Below are positions 7,063 through 12,115 of a stretch of DNA of 12,115 nucleotides, in pieces. The position numbers and the translations under genes were made by a program. The DNA comes from Bacteroides sp. UBA1773 (GTDB taxonomy: Bacteria > Bacteroidota > Bacteroidia > Bacteroidales > Bacteroidaceae): NCBI GenBank assembly GCA_002315285.1, contig DCGR01000101.1:1-12115 (forward strand). Direction: 5' to 3'. The notes under the pieces are model-generated. The model had not been told where the DNA came from and ran no database searches. It saw nothing but the letters and a program-made list of their open reading frames with translations. The number at the start of each line of letters is the position of its first letter. Within the stretch, counting starts at the first letter, position 1.

Positions 7063-7842
7063 TTATCCTACAATCAGGTCCTTAAGCGACATGGCCAGTC
7101 CTTTTTTCAGGAAGAGGAGGGCAAGTTCCAAATGGTATGTGCGTAGCAAACCATGGCGATGGACATAATGAAATAGGTGGCGAAACGAGGCCATCCGTTG
7201 CAATGCCCGTTGTCGTGATCGGGTGCGCGAGACGGAATAAGGATTGGTGCGATATAGGTATTTGCCTCCCCTGATGCCAACGATGCGTCTGGCTGCAAGG
7301 AGGCAAGTGGTGAGGAAACAAGTGTCTTCAGCACTTTTCGTAGATGGAAAGTGAATGTCGTTCTCGATGAGCAGAGACCTCCTGTAGAGGAAGGTGGTGA
7401 AATACGACACGAAATGTAGCAGAAAATGTCGCTTATTGGTAGGGTCGGGATTCTTGTGAAGCTGCTGACCTATCATGATGTCGCAGCAACATAAGTCTGC
7501 TCCTGACTGTGTGGCCGCAGTGTAGAGCGACTCGCAGAAGTCGGGTGCGATGGTGTCGTCGCTATCGACAAAGCACACGTATTCGCCCGATGAGGCTTGG
7601 ATGCCTATGTTTCGGGCGACTCCTGGACCGCTGTTGATGGCAGTCTGGGTGAAGAGGAACGTCTTTGGCCCTTCGTAGGTCCGAAGGTGTTGCCGGGCAA
7701 TGACCATGGTATTGTCGTGCCCGTGGTCATCAACGAAGACAAGTTCAAGAGAGTCCATGGTCTGCGCCAACAGCGAGTCGATGCAAGCTGCGATGTGTCG
7801 GGCGGAGTTGTAAACCGGTATGATGATGCTGACCTGTGGCAT
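7063..7842 (-). CDS. Family 2 glycosyltransferase
   Basis: A 259-residue GT-A fold enzyme using a nucleotide sugar. It opens with VSIIIPVYNS (4-13), then VDDH (37-40), RNIG (77-80), the metal-binding FVDSDD (91-96) and the candidate catalytic ED pair in SAEDTCF (E172/D173). No membrane segment is evident, so it is a cytosolic or peripheral enzyme. The frame is open further upstream to 7968, but ATG at 7842-7840 is chosen: GT2 proteins start just before the VSIIIP strand, and this ATG overlaps the previous gene's stop as TAATG, typical of coupled translation. Together with the downstream fucosyltransferase it suggests a small glycan-decoration module joined to housekeeping genes. Donor and acceptor sugars cannot be told from the sequence. 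Confidence 0.88.
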   Translation of the reverse strand: MPQVSIIIPVYNSARHIAACIDSLLAQTMDSLELVFVDDHGHDNTMVIARQHLRTYEGPKTFLFTQTAINSGPGVARNIGIQASSGEYVCFVDSDDTIAPDFCESLYTAATQSGADLCCCDIMIGQQLHKNPDPTNKRHFLLHFVSYFTTFLYRRSLLIENDIHFPSTKSAEDTCFLTTCLLAARRIVGIRGGKYLYRTNPYSVSRTRSRQRALQRMASFRHLFHYVHRHGLLRTYHLELALLFLKKGLAMSLKDLIVG

Positions 7843-8369
7843 TATTTGTTTTCCTCGTCCTTGAACCAGGAGGCGTACATCAGGTAGCCATTGGCAATCT
7901 TTTGGTTGAGTTCGCGACTTTGTTCGGGTGGAATCTGCTTGACGAATTTGGCGGGGACACCAGCCCAAAGAGTGCCTGGCTCGATGATTGTGTTGCTCAA
8001 CACCAAGGCTCCTGCTGCCACGATGGCTCCTTCGCCTACTACAGCATGGTCGAGTAGGGTAGAACCCATGCCGATGAGGGCTCCGTCGCGGACGGAAGCT
8101 CCATGGATGGTGACGTTATGACCGACGGATACGTCGTTGCCAATTTCGATGGTTGACTTCTGATAAAGGGTGTGGAGAACACTCCCGTCTTGGATGTTTA
8201 CTCTGTCGCCGATGCGGATGGAGTTGACATCGCCCCGAAGCACAGCGTTGAACCAAATACTGCAATTTTTTCCCATGATCACATCGCCTACGATGGTCGC
8301 ATTGTCGGCCAAATAGCAGTCTTCGCCAATTTGAGGCGTAAAGCCTCTGACTGATTTAATTAATGCCAT
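7842..8369 (-). CDS. Gamma carbonic anhydrase-like hexapeptide-repeat protein (YrdA/PaaY type)
   Basis: A 175-residue left-handed beta-helix protein. Hexapeptide turns run from about residue 12 to 140. The three histidines that bind metal in gamma carbonic anhydrases are present: H66 (SVLHT), H84 (VGHN) and H89 (TIHG), with the conserved NIQDGS (58-63) before them. The family forms trimers with zinc or iron at the subunit interface; many members have weak or unproven carbonic anhydrase activity, and PaaY is a thioesterase. The C-terminal helix (148-175) is typical. ATG at 8369-8367 is chosen over an ATG at 8450 because the family starts about ten residues before the first strand, and the longer version would overlap the aminopeptidase. 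Located 10 bases after the aminopeptidase stop; its own stop overlaps the glycosyltransferase start. Confidence 0.88.
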   Translation of the reverse strand: MALIKSVRGFTPQIGEDCYLADNATIVGDVIMGKNCSIWFNAVLRGDVNSIRIGDRVNIQDGSVLHTLYQKSTIEIGNDVSVGHNVTIHGASVRDGALIGMGSTLLDHAVVGEGAIVAAGALVLSNTIIEPGTLWAGVPAKFVKQIPPEQSRELNQKIANGYLMYASWFKDEENK

Positions 8370-8379
8370 AATTCTTTGT

Positions 8380-10158
8380 TTATATAGGGCTGCATTGTTG
8401 TTGCAGCCATTCTGATTCTTCTGGAGTGAGCAATGGACTGAGGCGTTCATACACCATTTGGTGGTATGCGTTGAGCCAGCGCCGTTCCTCTTCGCTTAAA
8501 AGTGCTGCAAAGATAGCGCCTTTATCGATAGGACATAGCGTAAGTGGTTCGAATTTGTAGAATTTTCCAAATTCGCTTTCACCATCGGGGACGACAAGCA
8601 GTGTGTTTTCGATGCGGATTCCGTGTCGTCCGCTTTTATAAACGCCAGGTTCGTTGGTGACAATCATGCCTGGAGAAAGTGGGGTAGGGACGTAGTTCAT
8701 GCGGATTTGGTGGGGACCTTCGTGTACGCAGAGGTAATGGCCTATGCCATGTCCTGTGCCATGCAGGTAGTTGATGTGTGCTTTCCACAAGGCCTGTCGT
8801 GCCAACACGTCGATTTGGGTACCGCAGGTGCCTGCCGGAAATGTGGCGTTTTGGAGTTGCAGATGGCCTTTGAGTACCCAGGTGTAGTCGGTTTTCTCCT
8901 CGTCGGTGAGCGGACCGAGAGGAATGGTGCGGGTGATGTCGGTGGTGCCATCGAGGTATTGGGCTCCACTGTCGAGCAACAATAGTCCTTTGGGTTGTAA
9001 GGACGCGTTTGTGTCGTCGGTGGCTTCGTAATGTACGATGGCGGCATGTGGACCATATCCGGCAATGGTTTCAAAGCTGATGCCCTTGTAATGTTCCTGC
9101 TGCGACCGTAGTTGTGTGAGTTTCTGGCTGATGCTTAGCTCTGTTTCCTTGCCTGTTGGAATGCTTGCCTTGAGCCAGCGCAGGAATCGCACGAGTGCCA
9201 CCCCATCGCGCTCCATGGCACAATGGAAGCCTGCAATCTCCACTTCATTTTTTACGGCTTTCAATATGGCAACGGGAGAGTTGACAATCGTTGTGCTGGC
9301 CTGTCGTTTGCAGGTTTCGTATAGTGTTTGGTTGATGGAGGATGTGAGCCACGCCTCACCTGTCCATGGAAAGTCGGTGAGGAATTGGTTGATAGCTGTG
9401 TAGGGTAATGTGACTATGTTGTTGTCTTTCAGGTACTGTTTTGTCTCGGAGGTCAACTTGTCGTTTTGCACGAACAAGGTCGCATGTCTTTTCCCGATGA
9501 ACAAATAGCTAATGAACACGGGATTACAGCATACATCGCTGCCTCGCAGATTGAGTGTCCAAGCAATTTCGTCGAGGGCAGATAGTAGAATGCCATCGCA
9601 CGGTGATTGCGCGAAAGTGGCACGAATGATGTCGAGCTTGTCTTCGCAGCTCTTTCCTGAAAATTGGAGAGGCAGAATATGGATGAGCGATGAGGGAAGG
9701 GGCGGACGGTCGGTCCAGATGGCATCAAATGGGTCGGGGATGGTGGTGAGCTGGATGTGATATCCGGCCAGATCGTTGGCCAGCGGCTCGGCATCGGCAT
9801 GGGTGAACACCCATCCGTCGATGCCAACCTTGTCGGATGGAAGAAGCACGCTACCCAACCAGGCGACAATGGAAGGAGTATCGGGCAGCTTCTCCTTGAA
9901 AAGCTGAATGCCAGAGTCTTGGATTTGTGACTCGGCTTGCAGAAAGTAACGAGAATCGGTCCATAATCCAGCGCTATGTTGTGTGACAACTACTGTTCCA
10001 GCGGAGCCAGTGAATCCACTAATCCATTTTCGTGATTCCCAATGAGCTGGCACATACTCTCCTGCGTGTGGATCCGTGCTTGGAATGATGACAGCCTGAA
10101 CTCCTTGGCTTTGCATGAAGTTTCGTAAAGAAGCAATCCTATTAGGTATATCTGACAT
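8380..10158 (-). CDS. pepP: Xaa-Pro aminopeptidase (M24B family, aminopeptidase P)
   Basis: Removes the N-terminal residue from peptides whose second residue is proline. At 592 residues it has the long three-domain form (two creatinase-like N-terminal domains plus a pita-bread catalytic domain), like eukaryotic cytosolic APP1 rather than the shorter E. coli PepP. The five metal ligands can be placed by the family pattern: D396 (LLDSG), D407 (TTDITRT), H474 (HGIGHYL), E503 (NEPG) and E517 (RIEN). His466 and His480 are the usual active-site histidines. No signal peptide, so cytosolic. ATG at 10158-10156 is the first start and gives the expected N-terminus. First gene of the - strand operon; a -7 box lies 35 bases upstream. 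The link to glycosyltransferases is probably only shared transcription. Confidence 0.92.
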   Translation of the reverse strand: MSDIPNRIASLRNFMQSQGVQAVIIPSTDPHAGEYVPAHWESRKWISGFTGSAGTVVVTQHSAGLWTDSRYFLQAESQIQDSGIQLFKEKLPDTPSIVAWLGSVLLPSDKVGIDGWVFTHADAEPLANDLAGYHIQLTTIPDPFDAIWTDRPPLPSSLIHILPLQFSGKSCEDKLDIIRATFAQSPCDGILLSALDEIAWTLNLRGSDVCCNPVFISYLFIGKRHATLFVQNDKLTSETKQYLKDNNIVTLPYTAINQFLTDFPWTGEAWLTSSINQTLYETCKRQASTTIVNSPVAILKAVKNEVEIAGFHCAMERDGVALVRFLRWLKASIPTGKETELSISQKLTQLRSQQEHYKGISFETIAGYGPHAAIVHYEATDDTNASLQPKGLLLLDSGAQYLDGTTDITRTIPLGPLTDEEKTDYTWVLKGHLQLQNATFPAGTCGTQIDVLARQALWKAHINYLHGTGHGIGHYLCVHEGPHQIRMNYVPTPLSPGMIVTNEPGVYKSGRHGIRIENTLLVVPDGESEFGKFYKFEPLTLCPIDKGAIFAALLSEEERRWLNAYHQMVYERLSPLLTPEESEWLQQQCSPI

Positions 10159-10192
10159 GTTATATAATATAAGGAGTAAGAATAATACTTGT

Positions 10193-10200
10193 CAAAGATA
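10193..10200 (-). promoter_or_regulatory. -7 box for the aminopeptidase operon
   Basis: On the - strand 10200-10193 reads TATCTTTG, a match to TAnnTTTG, about 35 bases before the aminopeptidase ATG. No clear TTTG is found about 20 bases further upstream, so only half of the promoter is supported. It is divergent from the rpsU promoter, whose elements begin about 40 bases away. Confidence 0.5.
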
Positions 10201-10238
10201 CAAAGAAACAATGAACGGAAATAATTTTTGCGGAATTA

Positions 10239-10270
10239 TTTGGCTAATCTCAAAAGAAAGCGTAATTTTG
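10239..10270 (+). promoter_or_regulatory. rpsU promoter (-33 TTTG, -7 TAATTTTG)
   Basis: TTTG at 10239-10242 and TAATTTTG at 10263-10270 are separated by 20 bases, the ideal arrangement for the Bacteroidetes primary sigma factor. Transcription should begin about 10277, giving a leader of about 50 bases. That leader is A/T-rich and holds a perfect 14-base palindrome AATTATATATAATT (10295-10308). It has no Shine-Dalgarno sequence. Confidence 0.8.
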
Positions 10271-10325
10271 CCCCGCTAATAGCATAAAATAACCAATTAT
10301 ATATAATTATTAAGTTTAAAAGAAA

Positions 10326-10517
10326 ATGATTGTAGTACCTGTAAAAGAAGGCGAAAACATTGAAAAGGCGCTGAAGAAGTTTAAAAGAAAGTTTGAAAAG
10401 ACAGGAGTTGTAAAAGAATTAAGAGCACGTCAGCAGTTTGACAAACCGTCTGTAAAGAACAGACTGAAGATGGAGCGTGCTATCTATGTTCAGCAACTTC
10501 GTAGGGTAGAAGAATAA
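10326..10517 (+). CDS. rpsU: 30S ribosomal protein bS21
   Basis: A 63-residue basic protein with the S21 pattern: MIVVPVKEGENIEKALKKFK at the start, then FEKTG and the basic helix with RQQFDKPS and KNRL. It sits on the small-subunit platform near the 3' end of 16S rRNA. In Bacteroidetes, bS21 with bS6 and bS18 is reported to hide the anti-Shine-Dalgarno sequence, so this protein bears on how the phylum starts translation. The start is preceded by an A-rich stretch and no Shine-Dalgarno sequence, in contrast to hpf 1 kb downstream. Strong own promoter. Followed after 75 bases by the recombinase gene. Confidence 0.97.
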   Translation: MIVVPVKEGENIEKALKKFKRKFEKTGVVKELRARQQFDKPSVKNRLKMERAIYVQQLRRVEE

Positions 10518-10531
10518 TTTTACGTGATTCT

Positions 10532-10563
10532 TTTGGCGGATTGAATTCTTTTCCGTAAATTCG
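10532..10563 (+). promoter_or_regulatory. Possible promoter for the recombinase (TTTG, TAAATTCG)
   Basis: TTTG at 10532-10535 and TAAATTCG at 10556-10563 are 20 bases apart. The -7 box matches six of eight consensus positions. The transcript would start near 10570, inside the inverted repeat described next, giving a short leader before the ATG at 10593. Confidence 0.4.
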
Positions 10564-10586
10564 TCACATGAAATTTTGGTGTGACG
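10562..10586 (+). repeat. Inverted repeat / hairpin between rpsU and the recombinase
   Basis: CGTCACA (10562-10568) and TGTGACG (10580-10586) form a perfect 7-bp stem with an 11-base loop, followed by TTTCTT. It lies directly before the recombinase ATG at 10593. It could end or weaken transcription from rpsU, regulate translation of the recombinase, or be a protein-binding site; the short, mixed T tract makes a classical terminator doubtful. Confidence 0.5.
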
Positions 10587-10592
10587 TTTCTT

Positions 10593-11477
10593 ATGTTGAT
10601 AGAATCTTTCTTGGAATATCTCAAACTGGAAAAAAACTACTCTGAGAAAACGATTATTGGTTACTCGGAATCGTTGGCCTCGTTTGAGAACTTTTTAGGC
10701 GAAGTAGATAGAAATCTCACTTTGGCAACTGCCGATGCTGACCTGATTAGGCGATGGATAATGGCCTTGATGGATGAAGGGAAGATGGCTTCGACGGTAA
10801 ATGCGAGATTAAGCGCGCTTCGTTCGTTCTATAAATTTTTGCTGAGACAGGGGCGTATCACCTCAAATCCGACTCAAAGAGTGACGGGACCCAAGAAAAA
10901 AAAGCCATTGCCTTCCTTTGTGAGGGAAAGCGACATGGATAGACTTTTGGATGTCGTGGCTTTTGAAGACAGCTTCGAAGGATGCAGGGACAGGATGATA
11001 CTCGAATTGTTTTATGCTACAGGTATTCGTAGTGCTGAACTGGTTGGGTTGAACGATGTGGATGTGGATTGCACATCCTTGTGCCTGAAGGTGACAGGGA
11101 AGAGAAATAAACAGCGGATGATTCCTTTTGGAGAAGAGTTGAGAAATGAACTTCTGGAATATAAGCAACGTAGAAACGAATCTGTGCCAGACCGTGCCGA
11201 TTCAAGTTTGTTTGTTTCGACAAAAGGAGTGCGAATCAGCCAAAGCCAGGTGTATGAAATAGTAAGACGAAACCTTTCAAAAGTGGTGACGTTGAAAAAA
11301 AGAAGTCCGCATGTACTGCGACACACCTTTGCGACAACCATGCTGAACAATGGAGCCGACCTGAGTTCGGTGAAGGAGTTGCTGGGACATCAAAGTTTGA
11401 GGACAACCGAAATTTATACGCACACGACTTTTGAGGAGCTAAAGCAAATTTATAAACAGGCCCACCCGCGGTCATAA
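10593..11477 (+). CDS. xerC: XerC/XerD-type tyrosine recombinase
   Basis: A 294-residue site-specific recombinase. The N-terminal SAM-like domain (1-95) begins MLIESFLEYL and contains NYSEKT. The catalytic domain holds the full set: R146 (ATGIRSAEL), K170 (VTGKRNK), H240 and R243 (SPHVLRHTFA), H266 (LGHQS) and the nucleophile Y275 (EIYTHT). Xer proteins resolve chromosome dimers at dif near the division septum. Its size and its place between rpsU and hpf, a linkage common in Bacteroidales, argue for a core Xer protein and not an integrase of a mobile element. Whether it is XerC or XerD cannot be decided here. ATG at 10593 is preferred over an in-frame GTG at 10581, because that GTG lies inside the inverted repeat and Bacteroidales relatives start MLIESFL. 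Confidence 0.92.
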   Translation: MLIESFLEYLKLEKNYSEKTIIGYSESLASFENFLGEVDRNLTLATADADLIRRWIMALMDEGKMASTVNARLSALRSFYKFLLRQGRITSNPTQRVTGPKKKKPLPSFVRESDMDRLLDVVAFEDSFEGCRDRMILELFYATGIRSAELVGLNDVDVDCTSLCLKVTGKRNKQRMIPFGEELRNELLEYKQRRNESVPDRADSSLFVSTKGVRISQSQVYEIVRRNLSKVVTLKKRSPHVLRHTFATTMLNNGADLSSVKELLGHQSLRTTEIYTHTTFEELKQIYKQAHPRS

Positions 11478-11480
11478 AAA

Positions 11481-11487
11481 AGGAGGT
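11481..11487 (+). promoter_or_regulatory. Strong Shine-Dalgarno sequence of hpf
   Basis: AGGAGGT, extended upstream to AAAGGAGGT (11479-11487), can form nine continuous pairs with the usual 16S 3' end ACCUCCUUU. It ends four bases before the hpf ATG. No other gene start in the window has a comparable sequence. Confidence 0.85.
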
Positions 11488-11491
11488 AACT

Positions 11492-11791
11492 ATGGAAGTA
11501 AGAATTCAAGCCATTCACTTTGACGCTACTGAGAAGTTGCAGGACTTCATTCAGAAAAAGGTAGCTAAGTTGGAAAAGTATTGCGATGATATAAAGAAAG
11601 TAGAGGTGTCATTAAAGGTAGTTAAACCTGAAACTGCAATGAACAAAGAAGCGGGATTGAAAGTAACTGCTATGGGTAATGAGTTCTTTGCAGAGAAGGT
11701 GAGCGATACGTTTGAGGAGTCGGTTGATGTTTGTGTCGAGGCTTTGACCAAACAGTTGACCAAATCCAAAGAAAAACTACGCGGAAAATAA
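11492..11791 (+). CDS. hpf: Ribosome hibernation-promoting factor, short form (HPF/RaiA family)
   Basis: A 99-residue protein with the beta-alpha-beta-beta-beta-alpha HPF fold: MEVRIQAIHFDATEKLQDFI, the KKVAKLEKY helix, the KVEVSLKV strand and a C-terminal helix with EALTKQL ending in basic residues. It binds the decoding channel of idle 30S subunits in slow growth. Only the N-terminal domain is present; the dimerising C-terminal domain of long HPF is missing, so a separate 100S-forming partner would be needed if such dimers form. It starts 14 bases after the recombinase stop and is probably co-transcribed. The strong Shine-Dalgarno sequence suggests special translational control. Its gap to the tRNA operon holds no clear terminator. 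Confidence 0.93.
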   Translation: MEVRIQAIHFDATEKLQDFIQKKVAKLEKYCDDIKKVEVSLKVVKPETAMNKEAGLKVTAMGNEFFAEKVSDTFEESVDVCVEALTKQLTKSKEKLRGK

Positions 11792-11808
11792 AAAAAACAC
11801 GAAAAAAG

Positions 11809-11839
11809 TTTGATTATTAAAAATAATGAGCTAACTTTG
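11809..11839 (+). promoter_or_regulatory. Promoter of the tRNA-Thr/Tyr/Thr operon
   Basis: TTTG at 11809-11812 and TAACTTTG at 11832-11839 are 19 bases apart, a full match to the Bacteroidetes promoter. Transcription should start about 11846, some 36 bases before the first tRNA. The -7 box is part of a 12-bp inverted repeat. Confidence 0.8.
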
Positions 11840-11878
11840 CAGCCGCTTAACCGTTAGAGGGTATTTGGCTGCAAAGTT
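11833..11878 (+). repeat. Perfect 12-bp inverted repeat overlapping the tRNA promoter
   Basis: AACTTTGCAGCC (11833-11844) and GGCTGCAAAGTT (11867-11878) are exact reverse complements separated by 22 bases. The left arm contains most of the -7 box, and the right arm ends three bases before the first tRNA. Because the left arm lies mostly upstream of the expected start of transcription, it cannot act as a full RNA hairpin from this promoter; a protein-binding site in DNA, or a hairpin in read-through RNA from hpf, are the alternatives. Confidence 0.7.
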
Positions 11879-11881
11879 TAA

Positions 11882-11955
11882 GCCTCTTTAGCTCAGTTGG
11901 CCAGAGCACGTGATTTGTAATCTCGGGGTCGTTGGTTCGAATCCGACAAGAGGCT
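11882..11955 (+). tRNA. tRNA-Thr (anticodon TGT)
   Basis: A 74-base cloverleaf: acceptor GCCTCTT/AAGAGGC, D stem GCTC/GAGC, anticodon loop TTTGTAA with TGT at 11916-11918, T stem GTTGG/CCGAC around TTCGAAT, discriminator T, CCA not encoded. The anticodon stem CGTGA/TCTCG has a central T:T mismatch. First gene of the tRNA operon. Confidence 0.95.
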
Positions 11956-11989
11956 CGACCTTCAAAAAGGTTAAGTAAAAATAACGCTT

Positions 11990-12072
11990 GGGTGAATTCC
12001 AGAGTGGCCAAATGGGGCAGACTGTAAATCTGCTGTCTCTCGACTTCGGTGGTTCGAATCCATCTTCACCCA
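11990..12072 (+). tRNA. tRNA-Tyr (anticodon GTA)
   Basis: An 83-base type II tRNA with a long variable arm: acceptor GGGTGAA/TTCACCC, anticodon stem GCAGA/TCTGC around the loop CTGTAAA (GTA), T stem GGTGG/CCATC around TTCGAAT, discriminator A. CCA is not encoded. It follows the first tRNA by 34 bases. Confidence 0.95.
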
Positions 12073-12079
12073 CTTCATT

Positions 12080-12115
12080 GCCAATATAGCTCAGTTGGTA
12101 GAGCAGCTGATTTGT
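12080..12115 (+). tRNA. tRNA-Thr (anticodon TGT), cut by the window end
   Basis: The first 36 positions of a tRNA are present: GCCAATA acceptor strand, D stem GCTC/GAGC, anticodon stem strand GCTGA and loop start TTTGT. By standard numbering the window ends at base 36, making the anticodon TGT. Seven bases separate it from tRNA-Tyr. The block usually continues to further tRNAs and tuf in this group. Confidence 0.85.

Noticed and set aside
7843..7968. Extending the family 2 glycosyltransferase upstream to an ATG at 7968
   Set aside because: The extra 42 residues lie inside the carbonic anhydrase-like gene, are not GT2-like, and the ATG at 7842 fits the family start and the TAATG overlap.
8370..8450. 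Extending the carbonic anhydrase-like gene upstream to an ATG at 8450
   Set aside because: This would overlap the aminopeptidase gene and add 27 residues unlike the family; the ATG at 8369 matches the usual start.
10593..11477. The tyrosine recombinase as an integrase marking a mobile element
   Set aside because: Its size, complete Xer-like motifs and place between rpsU and hpf fit the chromosomal Xer protein of Bacteroidales; no attachment-site repeats were seen in the nearby tRNA genes.
11888..12073. A 61-codon frame on the - strand with the phrase GFEPPKSR and GFEPTTPRLQ
   Set aside because: It is the well-known false protein read from the antisense of tRNA genes; the + strand tRNAs explain the sequence.
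1..12115. CRISPR array, insertion sequence or riboswitch
   Set aside because: No regularly spaced repeats, no transposase motifs and no known riboswitch core were found on either strand by eye.

Overview
The window comes from a member of the Bacteroidales (Prevotella/Bacteroides-like; genus not resolved). Four things point there. Promoters have the Bacteroidetes form (TTTG, 19-20 bases, TAnnTTTG). Most genes lack a Shine-Dalgarno sequence. One lipoprotein has an acidic stretch after its lipid-bearing cysteine, like Bacteroidetes surface lipoproteins. The right end holds the block rpsU, xer recombinase, hpf, tRNA-Thr, tRNA-Tyr, tRNA-Thr, which in this order usually leads into tuf.

Left part (1-3036, + strand): a two-gene operon that looks like accessory DNA. 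The first gene encodes a CobS/MoxR-like AAA+ ATPase. Five bases later starts a 643-residue multidomain protein: a CxxC...CxxC zinc ribbon, a middle region resembling the VWA-like partner proteins of phage CobS-type ATPases, and a C-terminal domain that reads as a DarT-type ADP-ribosyltransferase. No DarG-like macrodomain antitoxin lies next to it. This pair is the best candidate for an undescribed conflict or defence system. It is followed by about 390 bases without a convincing gene, holding at most a short remnant on the - strand.

Middle part: two exported metallophosphoesterases on the + strand. One (3430-4347) resembles Mn-dependent ADP-ribose/CDP-alcohol diphosphatases. The other (4688-5956) is a lipoprotein with a different calcineurin-like fold type. 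They converge on a four-gene - strand operon, read from right to left: Xaa-Pro aminopeptidase (10158-8380), gamma carbonic anhydrase-like hexapeptide protein (8369-7842), family 2 glycosyltransferase (7842-7063, start overlapping the previous stop) and family 10 fucosyltransferase (7004-5973). The last two probably decorate a surface glycan.

Right part (+ strand): housekeeping translation genes. rpsU has a near-ideal promoter. It is followed by a hairpin-forming inverted repeat and then a XerC/D-type recombinase. hpf follows 14 bases after the recombinase and carries a very strong Shine-Dalgarno sequence, rare in this phylum. A tRNA operon then starts from a strong promoter whose -7 box lies inside a perfect 12-bp inverted repeat. 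The window ends inside the anticodon of the third tRNA.
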